The notes beneath the pieces were generated by a model. It was not told the DNA's origin. It saw only the letters and a program-made list of their open reading frames with translations, and did no database searches. 64,000 nucleotides of DNA, from contig NZ_CP121685.1 in assembly GCF_029760915.1 (NCBI RefSeq), positions 1,090,001 through 1,154,000 of the forward strand, written 5' to 3'. The stretch is from Olleya sp. YS. Its GTDB lineage: Bacteria > Bacteroidota > Bacteroidia > Flavobacteriales > Flavobacteriaceae. The translations under genes and the position numbers were made by a program. Positions 42,860-51,248 of this stretch are shown here, one piece after another. Numbering within the stretch: position 1 is the stretch's first letter; each line of letters begins with the position of its first letter.

Positions 42860-43462
42860 ATGATAAACTTTTCAATAAAAACAGAGCGCTTACTCTTGCT
42901 AGTGATACTAGCATTAGTCATCAGTAATTTATTTTTAAAACAATGCAGCAGTTTTAAAACGCAAGAGCAGCCAACAGTAACCATAACAAAAGACACCATT
43001 TGGCAAACCAAAGTTGATACGTTTAAAGTACAAACGGTAAAATATAAATCCGTTTACGTTAATACAAAAGACACCTCACAAGTTTTAGATACTATTCCAG
43101 AAAACGAAAGCGCGTCGCTTTTTGAAGAGGCTAGAGCGTATCAAGATACGCTAAGCAATGACGATATTGATATCTACAGCTATAACCTTTTGCAAGGTAA
43201 CTTATTAGACAGTCAACTGTCTTACAAACTAAAAGTACCAAGAGAAATTACGGTTACCAAAACCATAGAGCATCCTAAAACCTATAGAAGTGGTCTATAT
43301 ATGTTTAGCGAAGTTGGTGGAAACCCACAAACCCTTGACAACCTTAGTTTAGGCTTACAATACAACCGTAAAGGAAAATGGTTTGCAAGCTACAGAGTTA
43401 ATTTAAGCCAAATACAAAACCCAACACATAATGTAGGTGTTGGTGTAAGGGTGTTTAAATAA
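42860..43462 (+). CDS. Membrane-anchored protein in the spanin position, function unknown
   Basis: A 200-residue protein with one N-terminal hydrophobic helix (about 7-24). A polar periplasmic part (about 25-140) follows. The last 60 residues are beta-rich (YRSGLYMFSEVGG, LGLQYNRKGKWFASYRV, NVGVGVRVF) and resemble an outer-membrane strand region. An inner-membrane anchor plus an outer-membrane-like end would suit a spanin that joins both membranes during lysis, and it follows endolysin and holin. The function is inferred only from position and shape. The frame opens in a repeat at 42815; the ATG at 42860 is the proper start. Confidence 0.6.
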   Translation: MINFSIKTERLLLLVILALVISNLFLKQCSSFKTQEQPTVTITKDTIWQTKVDTFKVQTVKYKSVYVNTKDTSQVLDTIPENESASLFEEARAYQDTLSNDDIDIYSYNLLQGNLLDSQLSYKLKVPREITVTKTIEHPKTYRSGLYMFSEVGGNPQTLDNLSLGLQYNRKGKWFASYRVNLSQIQNPTHNVGVGVRVFK

Positions 43463-43540
43463 GCTTACTCCCAACTATGACTAAAGTCATATTTTAAAAC
43501 CAAAGTTTCCCATAACTTTAATACTATTAAACACTTGATT

Positions 43541-45391
43541 ATGGGAAACTTAAACGTTACAATACTTACTAAGAAAAAAGATAAAGCCAATTATATCCAT
43601 CAACTCTCTAAAGATCTAGAAGCATTAGAGATTATGATTAAAAACAACATGATTGAAAAAGCACCTTTGCGCATTGGCGCAGAACAAGAATTTTGTTTGG
43701 TTGACAACACCTTTTTACCTCAAAACAATGCGTTAGACGTTTTAAAAGATATTAATGACGACCATTTTACCACAGAGATTGGTAATTATAACCTAGAGAT
43801 TAATCTAGATCCGTTTCAGCTTAAAGACAATTGCTTTTCCAAGCTCCATAATCAATTAACAACCTTACTAGAAAAAGCTAAAGCATCAGCTGAAAAATGG
43901 GATACCAAAATAGCCTTAACAGGCATTTTACCAACCCTATCGCTTAAGCATATTGGTATAGAAAACATGACACCAATTCAGCGTTATCATGTGTTAAACG
44001 AAGCAGTAAAAGCATCTAGAAAACAAGATTTTAATATTCATATAAAAGGGGTTGACGAGCTTAATTTACTTCACGATTCGGTAATGCTAGAAGGTTGCAA
44101 CACCAGTTTTCAAGCGCATTTACAAATTCATCCAGACGATTTTATAGCAAGCTATAATTGGTCTCAAGCAATTGCAGGACCAGTGTTAAGCGTGTGTGCA
44201 AATTCACCTTTACTATTCGGTAAAGAACTATGGAGCGAAACCCGAATTGCACTTTTTACCCAAAGTGTGGATACTAGAGCAAATTCGTTTTTACTAAACG
44301 AAAAACAATCCAGAGTAAGCTTTGGTAACCAATGGGAAACTGGAACAGTGACTGATATTTATAGAGATAATATTTCTAGATTTAGAAGTTTAGTGACTTC
44401 AGAATTTGAAAAAGATAGTGTCGAGATGCTCGAAAATGGAGCCATTCCAAAACTAAAAGCCTTAAACCTTCATAATGGAACTGTTTACAGATGGAATCGT
44501 GTATGTTATGGTGTTGGAGGCGGAAAACCACATCTTCGTATAGAAAACAGATACATTCCCTCAGGACCAACCACAACAGACGAGATTGCTAATATGATGT
44601 TTTGGGTTGGGATTATGGTTGGCAGACCAAAAGCGTACGATACCATCCATCAAACTATGGATTTTAAAGACGCTAAAACCAATTTTTTTGCAGCAGCACG
44701 TTATGGAATGCAAACCCAATTTAAATGGGACAACAAAACCGTGTCTAGCAAAGATTTAATTTTAGATGTATTACTACCTATGGCTTACAGAGGATTATAC
44801 AGTGTTGGCATTGCTCCAAAAGATGTCGAAAAATATCTAACCGTAATAGAAAACCGAGTGAATAATCATAACGGATCCGATTGGGTGATTAAAAGCTACC
44901 GCAATCTGTTAACCAACAAAAAACCAAACGAAGCTTTGCAAGTCTTAACCGCAAATATGTATTTAAAGCAAGAGCACGACTATCCTGTATCCTCTTGGGA
45001 AGTTTTAGATAGCAATGCAACCACGACGTTTCAGATTCCTAAAAAGGTACGTCACGTGATGAGTACAGATATATTTACTGTAGATAAAAAAGATAGTTTA
45101 GAATTGGTTATTAATATCATGCAATGGAAAAACATCCACCATATGCCAGTAATAAATAACAATAAAGAATTGGTAGGATTATTAAGTTGGAACGATGTAA
45201 AAAACCACATAAAAGATATAGAAGAAAGTACTAAATGTGTGCAAAACTATATGAAAACCGACTTGATTACCATAACAGATGATAAATCATTAGATGAGGC
45301 GAAAGCCTTATTAAAAACACATGATATTAATTGTCTTCCTGTTGTTAAAGGCAATCATTTGGTTGGTATAATCACGTCTAAAGACCTATAG
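43541..45391 (+). CDS. GCS2-type carboxylate-amine ligase fused to two CBS domains
   Basis: A 616-residue protein. The first about 480 residues belong to the glutamate-cysteine ligase (GCS2) family, with IGAEQEFCLVD (catalytic Glu region), EIGNYNLEINLDP and SFQAHLQIHPDD. The last about 120 residues are a CBS pair (VRHVMSTDIFTVD; VQNYMKTDLITIT) that would sense adenine nucleotides. Real glutathione synthesis is not implied. These homologues may form amide or gamma-glutamyl bonds of unknown product. The ATG at 43541 is chosen over the frame's TTG at 43535. The downstream deacylase starts 5 bp after its stop. Confidence 0.8.
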   Translation: MGNLNVTILTKKKDKANYIHQLSKDLEALEIMIKNNMIEKAPLRIGAEQEFCLVDNTFLPQNNALDVLKDINDDHFTTEIGNYNLEINLDPFQLKDNCFSKLHNQLTTLLEKAKASAEKWDTKIALTGILPTLSLKHIGIENMTPIQRYHVLNEAVKASRKQDFNIHIKGVDELNLLHDSVMLEGCNTSFQAHLQIHPDDFIASYNWSQAIAGPVLSVCANSPLLFGKELWSETRIALFTQSVDTRANSFLLNEKQSRVSFGNQWETGTVTDIYRDNISRFRSLVTSEFEKDSVEMLENGAIPKLKALNLHNGTVYRWNRVCYGVGGGKPHLRIENRYIPSGPTTTDEIANMMFWVGIMVGRPKAYDTIHQTMDFKDAKTNFFAAARYGMQTQFKWDNKTVSSKDLILDVLLPMAYRGLYSVGIAPKDVEKYLTVIENRVNNHNGSDWVIKSYRNLLTNKKPNEALQVLTANMYLKQEHDYPVSSWEVLDSNATTTFQIPKKVRHVMSTDIFTVDKKDSLELVINIMQWKNIHHMPVINNNKELVGLLSWNDVKNHIKDIEESTKCVQNYMKTDLITITDDKSLDEAKALLKTHDINCLPVVKGNHLVGIITSKDL

Positions 45392-45396
45392 TCTGT

Positions 45397-46608
45397 ATGA
45401 TAGAAGTATACAGTAAAGCCCTACATAAAAAGAGGATGGTTGACCGAATCATCTATCAAAGCCAACCCATAAAACAAGGACCAACATTGGTGTTTTTTGC
45501 AGGCATACATGGTAACGAAACAGCAGGTGTTTTTGCATTGAAAGACACGCTTAATGATACTAATCTTCAAGGTTTAAAAGGAACTATTTATGCCATTTCT
45601 GGGAATTTAAAAGCGTTGAATATAAACCAGCGTTTTTTAGATGAAGATTTAAATAGAGTTTGGACTAAACCACAACTGGAAGCGCTTCAGCTTAAGATTA
45701 ATTACAATGCAGAGGAGGAAGAACAGCAGCAACTCCTTCAACTATTAGAAAACATTATTTGTCAACATTCTGGACCATTTTACTTTATAGACTTACACAC
45801 CACATCTAGCAAAACTTTACCCTTTATAACCATAAACGATGCATTAATCAACCGAAAATTTTCCAAGCAATTTCCAGTACCTATTGTATTAGGTATTGAA
45901 GAATATCTTAATGGACCATTACTAAGTTATATCAATCAATTAGGCTATGTCTCTTTAGGTTTTGAATCTGGTCAACATAACGATAAAGATGCGGTTTTAA
46001 ATGCAATAGCTTTTATTAAATTAAGCTTAGTGTTTTCTGGTATTTTAAAGCAAGAAAATATACCAGATTTTGATAAACAATTCGGTCAGTTAGTCAGTCA
46101 ATCTAAAGGCATTTCAGATGTTTTTGAAGTCGTGTGTTTACATCATATTAAAAAAGATGAGGCTTTTACAATGAAACCTAACTTTACAAGTTTTCAGCCT
46201 ATCAAAAAAGGCACAGTATTAGCCACCTCTAATAATCAAAGTGTTATTTCAAAACATAATGCCAGACTATTTATGCCTTTATATCAAGCGCAAGGCGAAG
46301 AAGGTTTTTTTATTATTAAAACCATACAACCGTTTTTTCTAAAATTATCAGCAGTACTACGTCACTTAAAAATAGATGGTGTATTGGTGTTACTTCCTGG
46401 CGTGACTTGGCAAGATAAAAGCAAAGAGGTTTTAAAAGTGAATTTAAAAATTGCTAAGTTTTTAGCTACCTCCATTTTTCATTTACTTGGTTATAGAAGT
46501 AAAAAAATAAGTGACAATTATCTGTTGCTTTATAATCGAGAACGTGTTTCAAAAACGGAGAGTTATAAAAACGAAACATGGTATAAAAAAACCTCATCGA
46601 AAAGATGA
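45397..46608 (+). CDS. Succinylglutamate desuccinylase/aspartoacylase family deacylase
   Basis: A 403-residue zinc carboxypeptidase-like hydrolase. The zinc motif is GIHGNETAG (about 37-45), with the arginine substrate clamp DLNRVW (about 84-89), the third ligand in DLHTTSS (about 130-136) and a later Glu near GFESGQHN. AstE/AspA relatives cleave N-acyl groups from amino acids. With the GCS2-CBS enzyme it makes an operon that could build and recycle a gamma-glutamyl or acyl amino acid. The last codons lie within the terminator stem. Confidence 0.85.
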   Translation: MIEVYSKALHKKRMVDRIIYQSQPIKQGPTLVFFAGIHGNETAGVFALKDTLNDTNLQGLKGTIYAISGNLKALNINQRFLDEDLNRVWTKPQLEALQLKINYNAEEEEQQQLLQLLENIICQHSGPFYFIDLHTTSSKTLPFITINDALINRKFSKQFPVPIVLGIEEYLNGPLLSYINQLGYVSLGFESGQHNDKDAVLNAIAFIKLSLVFSGILKQENIPDFDKQFGQLVSQSKGISDVFEVVCLHHIKKDEAFTMKPNFTSFQPIKKGTVLATSNNQSVISKHNARLFMPLYQAQGEEGFFIIKTIQPFFLKLSAVLRHLKIDGVLVLLPGVTWQDKSKEVLKVNLKIAKFLATSIFHLLGYRSKKISDNYLLLYNRERVSKTESYKNETWYKKTSSKR

Positions 46609-46612
46609 GGTT
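46590..46612. terminator. Bidirectional terminator overlapping the deacylase stop codon
   Basis: AACCTCATC (46590-46598) pairs with GATGAGGTT (46604-46612) around GAAAA, with T tracts at both ends. The stop codon (46606-46608) is inside the right arm. It also serves the convergent M1 peptidase. Confidence 0.85.
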
Positions 46613-46638
46613 TTTAATTTCATTTTAAAATAAAATAA

Positions 46639-48459
46639 CTATAACGTATTATTCGTTTTATCGATATCTGCCATACGTTGTTTAGGGTCTATTGTAATAG
46701 ACTTTATCATGCTTTTTGGCTTACTAATACTAAAACTATAGGTTGGATATGCCCAAGCCCAATCGTTTAAAATTTTAGTTGCAGCTGCTACTGGCTTTTC
46801 GCCACGCATCATTTGTAACGGAATATAATATTGCTCTGTGGTTCCGTCTGTAAATTCAACTTCTATATCTAAAGGCATTGGCATTAATCCTTTACGCTCT
46901 AAATTAACCGTTGTGATGCTATTATTTTCTTCTGTTGAGGTTACAGCATAATCAATAGTATTTGTTGTCATCGTCCAATCGGTTAAATACCAATCTAACT
47001 CTAAACCAGATACTTTTTCTGCTACACGCATAAAGTCGTTAGGTGTTGGGTGTTTAAAAGCCCAATCGTTATAATATTGTTTTAAGGTTTGCTTTAAGTT
47101 GTCTTCACCAATTACATAGCCTAATTGCGATAAAAATACAGAACCCTTGTTATAAGCAGCAATACCATAGGCTAAATTAGTTTCAAAACGGTCTGCATGT
47201 GTCGTTTGTGGTTTTTCTTTACCAGATTTTACTAAATAGTAGTAACCACCATAACCTCCAGCAGCAGGATTTTCTTTATTCGTTTTCATCACATAGTCCA
47301 TAGCATAATCACTAATGTAGCTTGTAAACCCTTCGTCCATCCACTCGTGTTTAGCTTCGTTAGTTGCTAATAAAAACTGAAACCACGTGTGTGCCAACTC
47401 ATGCGCTGTAACACCCAATAAACTTCCAAAGCTTCGTTTTCCGGTAATTAGTGTACACATCGCATACTCCATTCCACCATCACCACCTTGAATAACTGAA
47501 TATTGATCGTATGGATATTTGCCAATGTTTTCAGAAAAATATTGCATCAACTCAACCGTTTTTGGTTGTAAATTTTTCCAATGCTCTAAGTTTTCAGCAG
47601 GCAAATCATTCTTATAATAAAAATGAAGCAATGGACCGTTTGGAACTTGCATGGTGTCGTGAATATAATTTGGATCTGCAGCCCAAGTAAAATCGTGTAC
47701 TTTTGGAGCTTTAAAGCGTAATGTTTTTTTATTTCCGTTTACTACTGCATCACCTTGTTGGTAGCCAGTACCACCAACTACATAATTTTTATCAATGGTT
47801 AAAGCCACTTCAAAATCTCCCCAAACACCATGAAACTCGCGTCCAATGTATGGGTCAGCATGCCAACCTTCAAAATCATATTCTGCTAATTTAGGATACC
47901 ATTGTGTCATGGATAAAGCAACACCTTCTGCATTATCACGTCCAGAACGACGGATTTGTTTAGGGACCTGCGCATCAAAATCCATAGTAAAGGTCACACT
48001 TTCTCCTGGTTGGATGGGCTTAGCTAAATCCACCTCTAAAACAGTTCCAACAGTATCATGATTTAAAGCTTTTCCATTTTGCTTTAAGCTATTGACTTTA
48101 ATATAACCAATCTCGTTTGGTTCCAGTTTACTAATACGGTCGCCAACACGTCTGTCTGGATCTTCAATAGATCGAGAACGTACATCCATCTCGCTACCTG
48201 GTTGAAACGCGTTAAAGTATAAATGATAATAGACTCTGTCTAACACATCTGGCGAGTTATTGGTATAGACCAACGTTTGTTTTCCTTTATATTGATAGGT
48301 GTTTACATCCATATCAATATCCATTTTATAATCTACTTGCTGTTGCCAATAGGTAGATTTAGATTCCGTTTTACTTTCTGGAGCAGAAGCAACTTGTTTA
48401 GTCGACTTACACGCAACTAGAACACTAAAAACAGAAGCTAAAAGAAGAAGTTTTTTCAT
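46639..48459 (-). CDS. M1 family metallopeptidase lipoprotein
   Basis: A 606-residue exported aminopeptidase. It has a lipoprotein signal (MKKLLLLASVFSVLVAC). The M1 core has the GGMEYA exopeptidase motif, the zinc motif HELAHTWF and the third ligand region EWMDEGFTSY. The C-terminal beta domain ends ITIDPKQRMADID. The start ATG at 48459 gives a sensible signal; the longer frame from 48498 does not. It probably degrades peptides at the periplasmic side. Confidence 0.9.
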   Translation of the reverse strand: MKKLLLLASVFSVLVACKSTKQVASAPESKTESKSTYWQQQVDYKMDIDMDVNTYQYKGKQTLVYTNNSPDVLDRVYYHLYFNAFQPGSEMDVRSRSIEDPDRRVGDRISKLEPNEIGYIKVNSLKQNGKALNHDTVGTVLEVDLAKPIQPGESVTFTMDFDAQVPKQIRRSGRDNAEGVALSMTQWYPKLAEYDFEGWHADPYIGREFHGVWGDFEVALTIDKNYVVGGTGYQQGDAVVNGNKKTLRFKAPKVHDFTWAADPNYIHDTMQVPNGPLLHFYYKNDLPAENLEHWKNLQPKTVELMQYFSENIGKYPYDQYSVIQGGDGGMEYAMCTLITGKRSFGSLLGVTAHELAHTWFQFLLATNEAKHEWMDEGFTSYISDYAMDYVMKTNKENPAAGGYGGYYYLVKSGKEKPQTTHADRFETNLAYGIAAYNKGSVFLSQLGYVIGEDNLKQTLKQYYNDWAFKHPTPNDFMRVAEKVSGLELDWYLTDWTMTTNTIDYAVTSTEENNSITTVNLERKGLMPMPLDIEVEFTDGTTEQYYIPLQMMRGEKPVAAATKILNDWAWAYPTYSFSISKPKSMIKSITIDPKQRMADIDKTNNTL

Positions 48460-48489
48460 TTTTAAATTTATTTTAAGGTTGAAATAAAA

Positions 48490-48518
48490 AAGCCTCAACT
48501 AAAATAGGGTTGAGGCTT
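48490..48518 (-). terminator. Terminator of the S8 peptidase gene
   Basis: AAGCCTCAAC (48490-48499) and GTTGAGGCTT (48509-48518) form a 10-bp stem. The minus strand continues in six T. Confidence 0.85.
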
Positions 48519-48536
48519 GTTTAATTATAAAATCAT

Positions 48537-50153
48537 TTATTTTGACATTTGAGATGCCATAACTAATGCGTTATATGCATTTACAATTTTTGCTGATTGA
48601 CTTAAATTAGCAAATGGCTGAACGTTTCCAGCATCACCACCAACTACAACCTGAGTTGGAATAGCTAAACCAGAGTCCATAATAATTTGCTTTACTTGTG
48701 AAGCTTTTAGCTTTGGGTACTGCGACCAAACTAAAGCAGCAACACCAGCTACTGCAGGAGCAGCCATACTAGTTCCTCCCTTTGTGTCATATTCATTTTC
48801 TGGAGTGGTAGAATATACTTTTGCTCCAGGTGCAAATACGTCCACATTTTTCTTACCGTAGTTAGAAAATCCAGCAACAATTTTTGTTCCGTAGCTTGGC
48901 GCTAAAGCACCAACACGAATGTAAGTATCACTAACCTCTACAAAATTAACATTGTCGTCTGGGAAGTTAGGTTTTGTGTCTACATCCTTACTATCGTTTC
49001 CAGCAGCATGTACAAAAATAACACCCTTATCGCTAGCGTATTTAATAGCATCTCTTACCCATTCTGGATGTGTAGAAAAGCTTTTACCAAAACTACCATT
49101 TATGATTTTTGCCCCATTATCTACAGCGTATCTAATAGCCTTTGCAACGTCTTTGTCATACTCGTCACCATTTGGAACTGCACGAATAGCCATAATTTTT
49201 ACATTATTAGCCACACCATTAGCACCTAAACCATTATTGCGTTCTGCTGCAATAATACCAGCTACGTGTGTACCATGACTTTCAGATTTTTTAACTGGCA
49301 TCACGTTATTGTTTCCGTAACCTGGTTTATCGTTAAAATCGTCTGGATTATCTCCAGTTGTACGTCCTTTAAAGTCTTTGTTTAAGTTATAATTTACTTG
49401 ATCTGTATAATACTCTACACCACCTTTAATTTGCTCGATTGCCTCTTCCATAGAGGTGATTCCGTTAGCATAAATAAACTTAGCAGTTCCTACAGCTGTA
49501 GCCAATTCGGATCCTTCAGTTGGTGTTAACGCATTAACTTCAGCAGGTGTATAATCTGCTTTATTAAAATGTGCTTTTAATGTATTATGTGCACTATTAA
49601 CTTGTGTAAAAATCTGATCGTATTGTTGCTTTCCACCCATTGCTTTTTGGTAATCCTGCTCTAATTGTGCAACAGCTTCAGCATATCTTGGCATACTAGC
49701 GTCTCCACTTGCAGCAATTCGTGTCATCTCTAACTGCTCGTCATAGGCATCACCTAGAAAGTTCCATCCATGGATATCATCTACATAGCCATTACCATCA
49801 TCATCTTTTCCGTTTCCAGCAATTTCTTTTGGGTTAGTCCAAATTACACCATCTAAATCTTCATGGGTAATATCTATTCCAGAATCGATAACTGCAACAA
49901 TAATTTGCTGTCCTTTGTTACCTTTAATAATTTCGGCGTAAGCCTTATCAACACTCATTCCAGGAATGGTGTCTTTTACTAAGTCTAAATGTCCCCAATT
50001 TTGTGCTTCTGTTTCTGTTAGAGGAGATTCTTTAATAGGTGTGTTGTCAATGTTTTCAATAGGAGTTGATAATATTGGTGCACCACCACCACAACTTGAT
50101 AGTACTAAAGCTGCAAAAGCAGATAATACAATTGGTCTATAATTAATCTTCAT
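48537..50153 (-). CDS. S8 (subtilisin-like) serine peptidase lipoprotein
   Basis: A 538-residue exported protease with lipobox cysteine C21 (ALVLSSC). The catalytic Asp is in VAVIDSGID (D90), His in ESHGTHVAGI and Ser in KGGTSMAAPAVAG. A roughly 150-residue insertion between the Asp and His elements carries an acidic GKDDDGNGYVDDIHGW stretch, which could bind calcium. Lipidation would hold it in the outer or inner membrane. Confidence 0.92.
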   Translation of the reverse strand: MKINYRPIVLSAFAALVLSSCGGGAPILSTPIENIDNTPIKESPLTETEAQNWGHLDLVKDTIPGMSVDKAYAEIIKGNKGQQIIVAVIDSGIDITHEDLDGVIWTNPKEIAGNGKDDDGNGYVDDIHGWNFLGDAYDEQLEMTRIAASGDASMPRYAEAVAQLEQDYQKAMGGKQQYDQIFTQVNSAHNTLKAHFNKADYTPAEVNALTPTEGSELATAVGTAKFIYANGITSMEEAIEQIKGGVEYYTDQVNYNLNKDFKGRTTGDNPDDFNDKPGYGNNNVMPVKKSESHGTHVAGIIAAERNNGLGANGVANNVKIMAIRAVPNGDEYDKDVAKAIRYAVDNGAKIINGSFGKSFSTHPEWVRDAIKYASDKGVIFVHAAGNDSKDVDTKPNFPDDNVNFVEVSDTYIRVGALAPSYGTKIVAGFSNYGKKNVDVFAPGAKVYSTTPENEYDTKGGTSMAAPAVAGVAALVWSQYPKLKASQVKQIIMDSGLAIPTQVVVGGDAGNVQPFANLSQSAKIVNAYNALVMASQMSK

Positions 50154-50173
50154 TGTTTGTATTGTGTTTGAGT

Positions 50174-51037
50174 TTATGAATTAAAAATATCGTGACAAGT
50201 AAAAGTGTCTTTTAATCGTACACCTTTCTCTGTATGTTGCACAGTGATAATCTCATGATGAGCATCATGTTCCAAAAATAAGTAATAATTGTTATCTGCT
50301 GCTAAATTGAGGAATTTTTCTTTTTCGTCTAAGGTTAATAAAGGTCTTGTATCATAACCCATAACAAACGGAATTGGAAGGTGTCCAACGGTTGGCAACA
50401 AATCTGCCATAAAACAAATGATTTTATCGTTGTAATGTATCATAGGAATCATTTGCTTGTCCGTATGTCCATTAGCGAAAAAAATATCAAAGCCTAATTG
50501 AGAGGTCTTTAAAATATCGCCATGTGGAAGTTTGGTAAATTGTAGTTGACCAGACTCCTCCATTGGTAAAATGTTTTCCTTTAAAAACGAAGCTACTTCA
50601 CGTCGGTTAGGTTGTGTTGCCCATTTCCAATGGTCTTGATTGCTCCAAAACTGTGCGTTTTTAAAAGCAGGTTCTAAAAGCGTTCTGTCTTTGTTATATT
50701 GAATACTACCACCACAATGGTCAAAATGAAGATGCGTCATAAATACATCTGTAACATCATCTTTAGAAAATCCTGCGGTTTTAAGTGATTTTTCAATCGA
50801 GTCATCTCCATACAAATGGTAGTAACCATAAAACTTATCGCTTTGTTTGTTACCCATTCCTGTATCGATTAATGTTAGACGATTTCCGTCTTCAATTAAC
50901 AAACAACGTGCAGCAATATCTATCATATTATTACTATCTGCAGGATTGGTTCTGCTCCATAATGATTTTGGGACTACACCAAACATGGCGCCTCCATCTA
51001 ATTTAAAATGTCCTGCTTGAATAGGGTAAAGTGTCAT
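50174..51037 (-). CDS. Metallo-beta-lactamase-fold hydrolase (lactonase-like)
   Basis: A 287-residue MBL-fold enzyme with the HLHFDHCGG metal motif and later His/Asp ligands in FANGHTDKQM, FMADLLPT and FLEHDAHHEI. The layout resembles the MBL subgroup containing AHL lactonases and methyl parathion hydrolase, without a signal peptide. The substrate is unknown. It is 20 bp behind the S8 peptidase start side on the same strand, so the two may be co-transcribed. Confidence 0.85.
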   Translation of the reverse strand: MTLYPIQAGHFKLDGGAMFGVVPKSLWSRTNPADSNNMIDIAARCLLIEDGNRLTLIDTGMGNKQSDKFYGYYHLYGDDSIEKSLKTAGFSKDDVTDVFMTHLHFDHCGGSIQYNKDRTLLEPAFKNAQFWSNQDHWKWATQPNRREVASFLKENILPMEESGQLQFTKLPHGDILKTSQLGFDIFFANGHTDKQMIPMIHYNDKIICFMADLLPTVGHLPIPFVMGYDTRPLLTLDEKEKFLNLAADNNYYLFLEHDAHHEIITVQHTEKGVRLKDTFTCHDIFNS

Positions 51038-51248
51038 TGAATATAGTTGCGTGTTTAAAGACCTTGCAAATTACTAAATAATGTCATAAGGCAAGTTACT
51101 TTAGCATTTTATTAATACTAAACTTAGTAACGTTTCTAATTAAAAAGGTGCTTTTTTATCAGACAATTACATTATAGATTAATTAAAAAATTTTCAAATT
51201 GCTCGAAAAATTTGAAAGAATTAGTAATTTCACAAAAACTAAAAGTGT

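Noticed and set aside
33778-43462. A complete prophage or contractile tailocin
   Set aside because: No capsid, tail sheath, tube, baseplate, terminase, portal or integrase gene is found. Only repressor-like and lysis-like genes are present.
45050-45058. CACGTG at 45053 and near 47388 as extra parS sites
   Set aside because: Only the six central bases agree. The flanks do not match GTTC...GAAC, and both lie in coding sequence.
48952-49278. Plus-strand open frame opposite the S8 peptidase
   Set aside because: It lies fully within a well-supported gene with catalytic triad motifs and has no own features.
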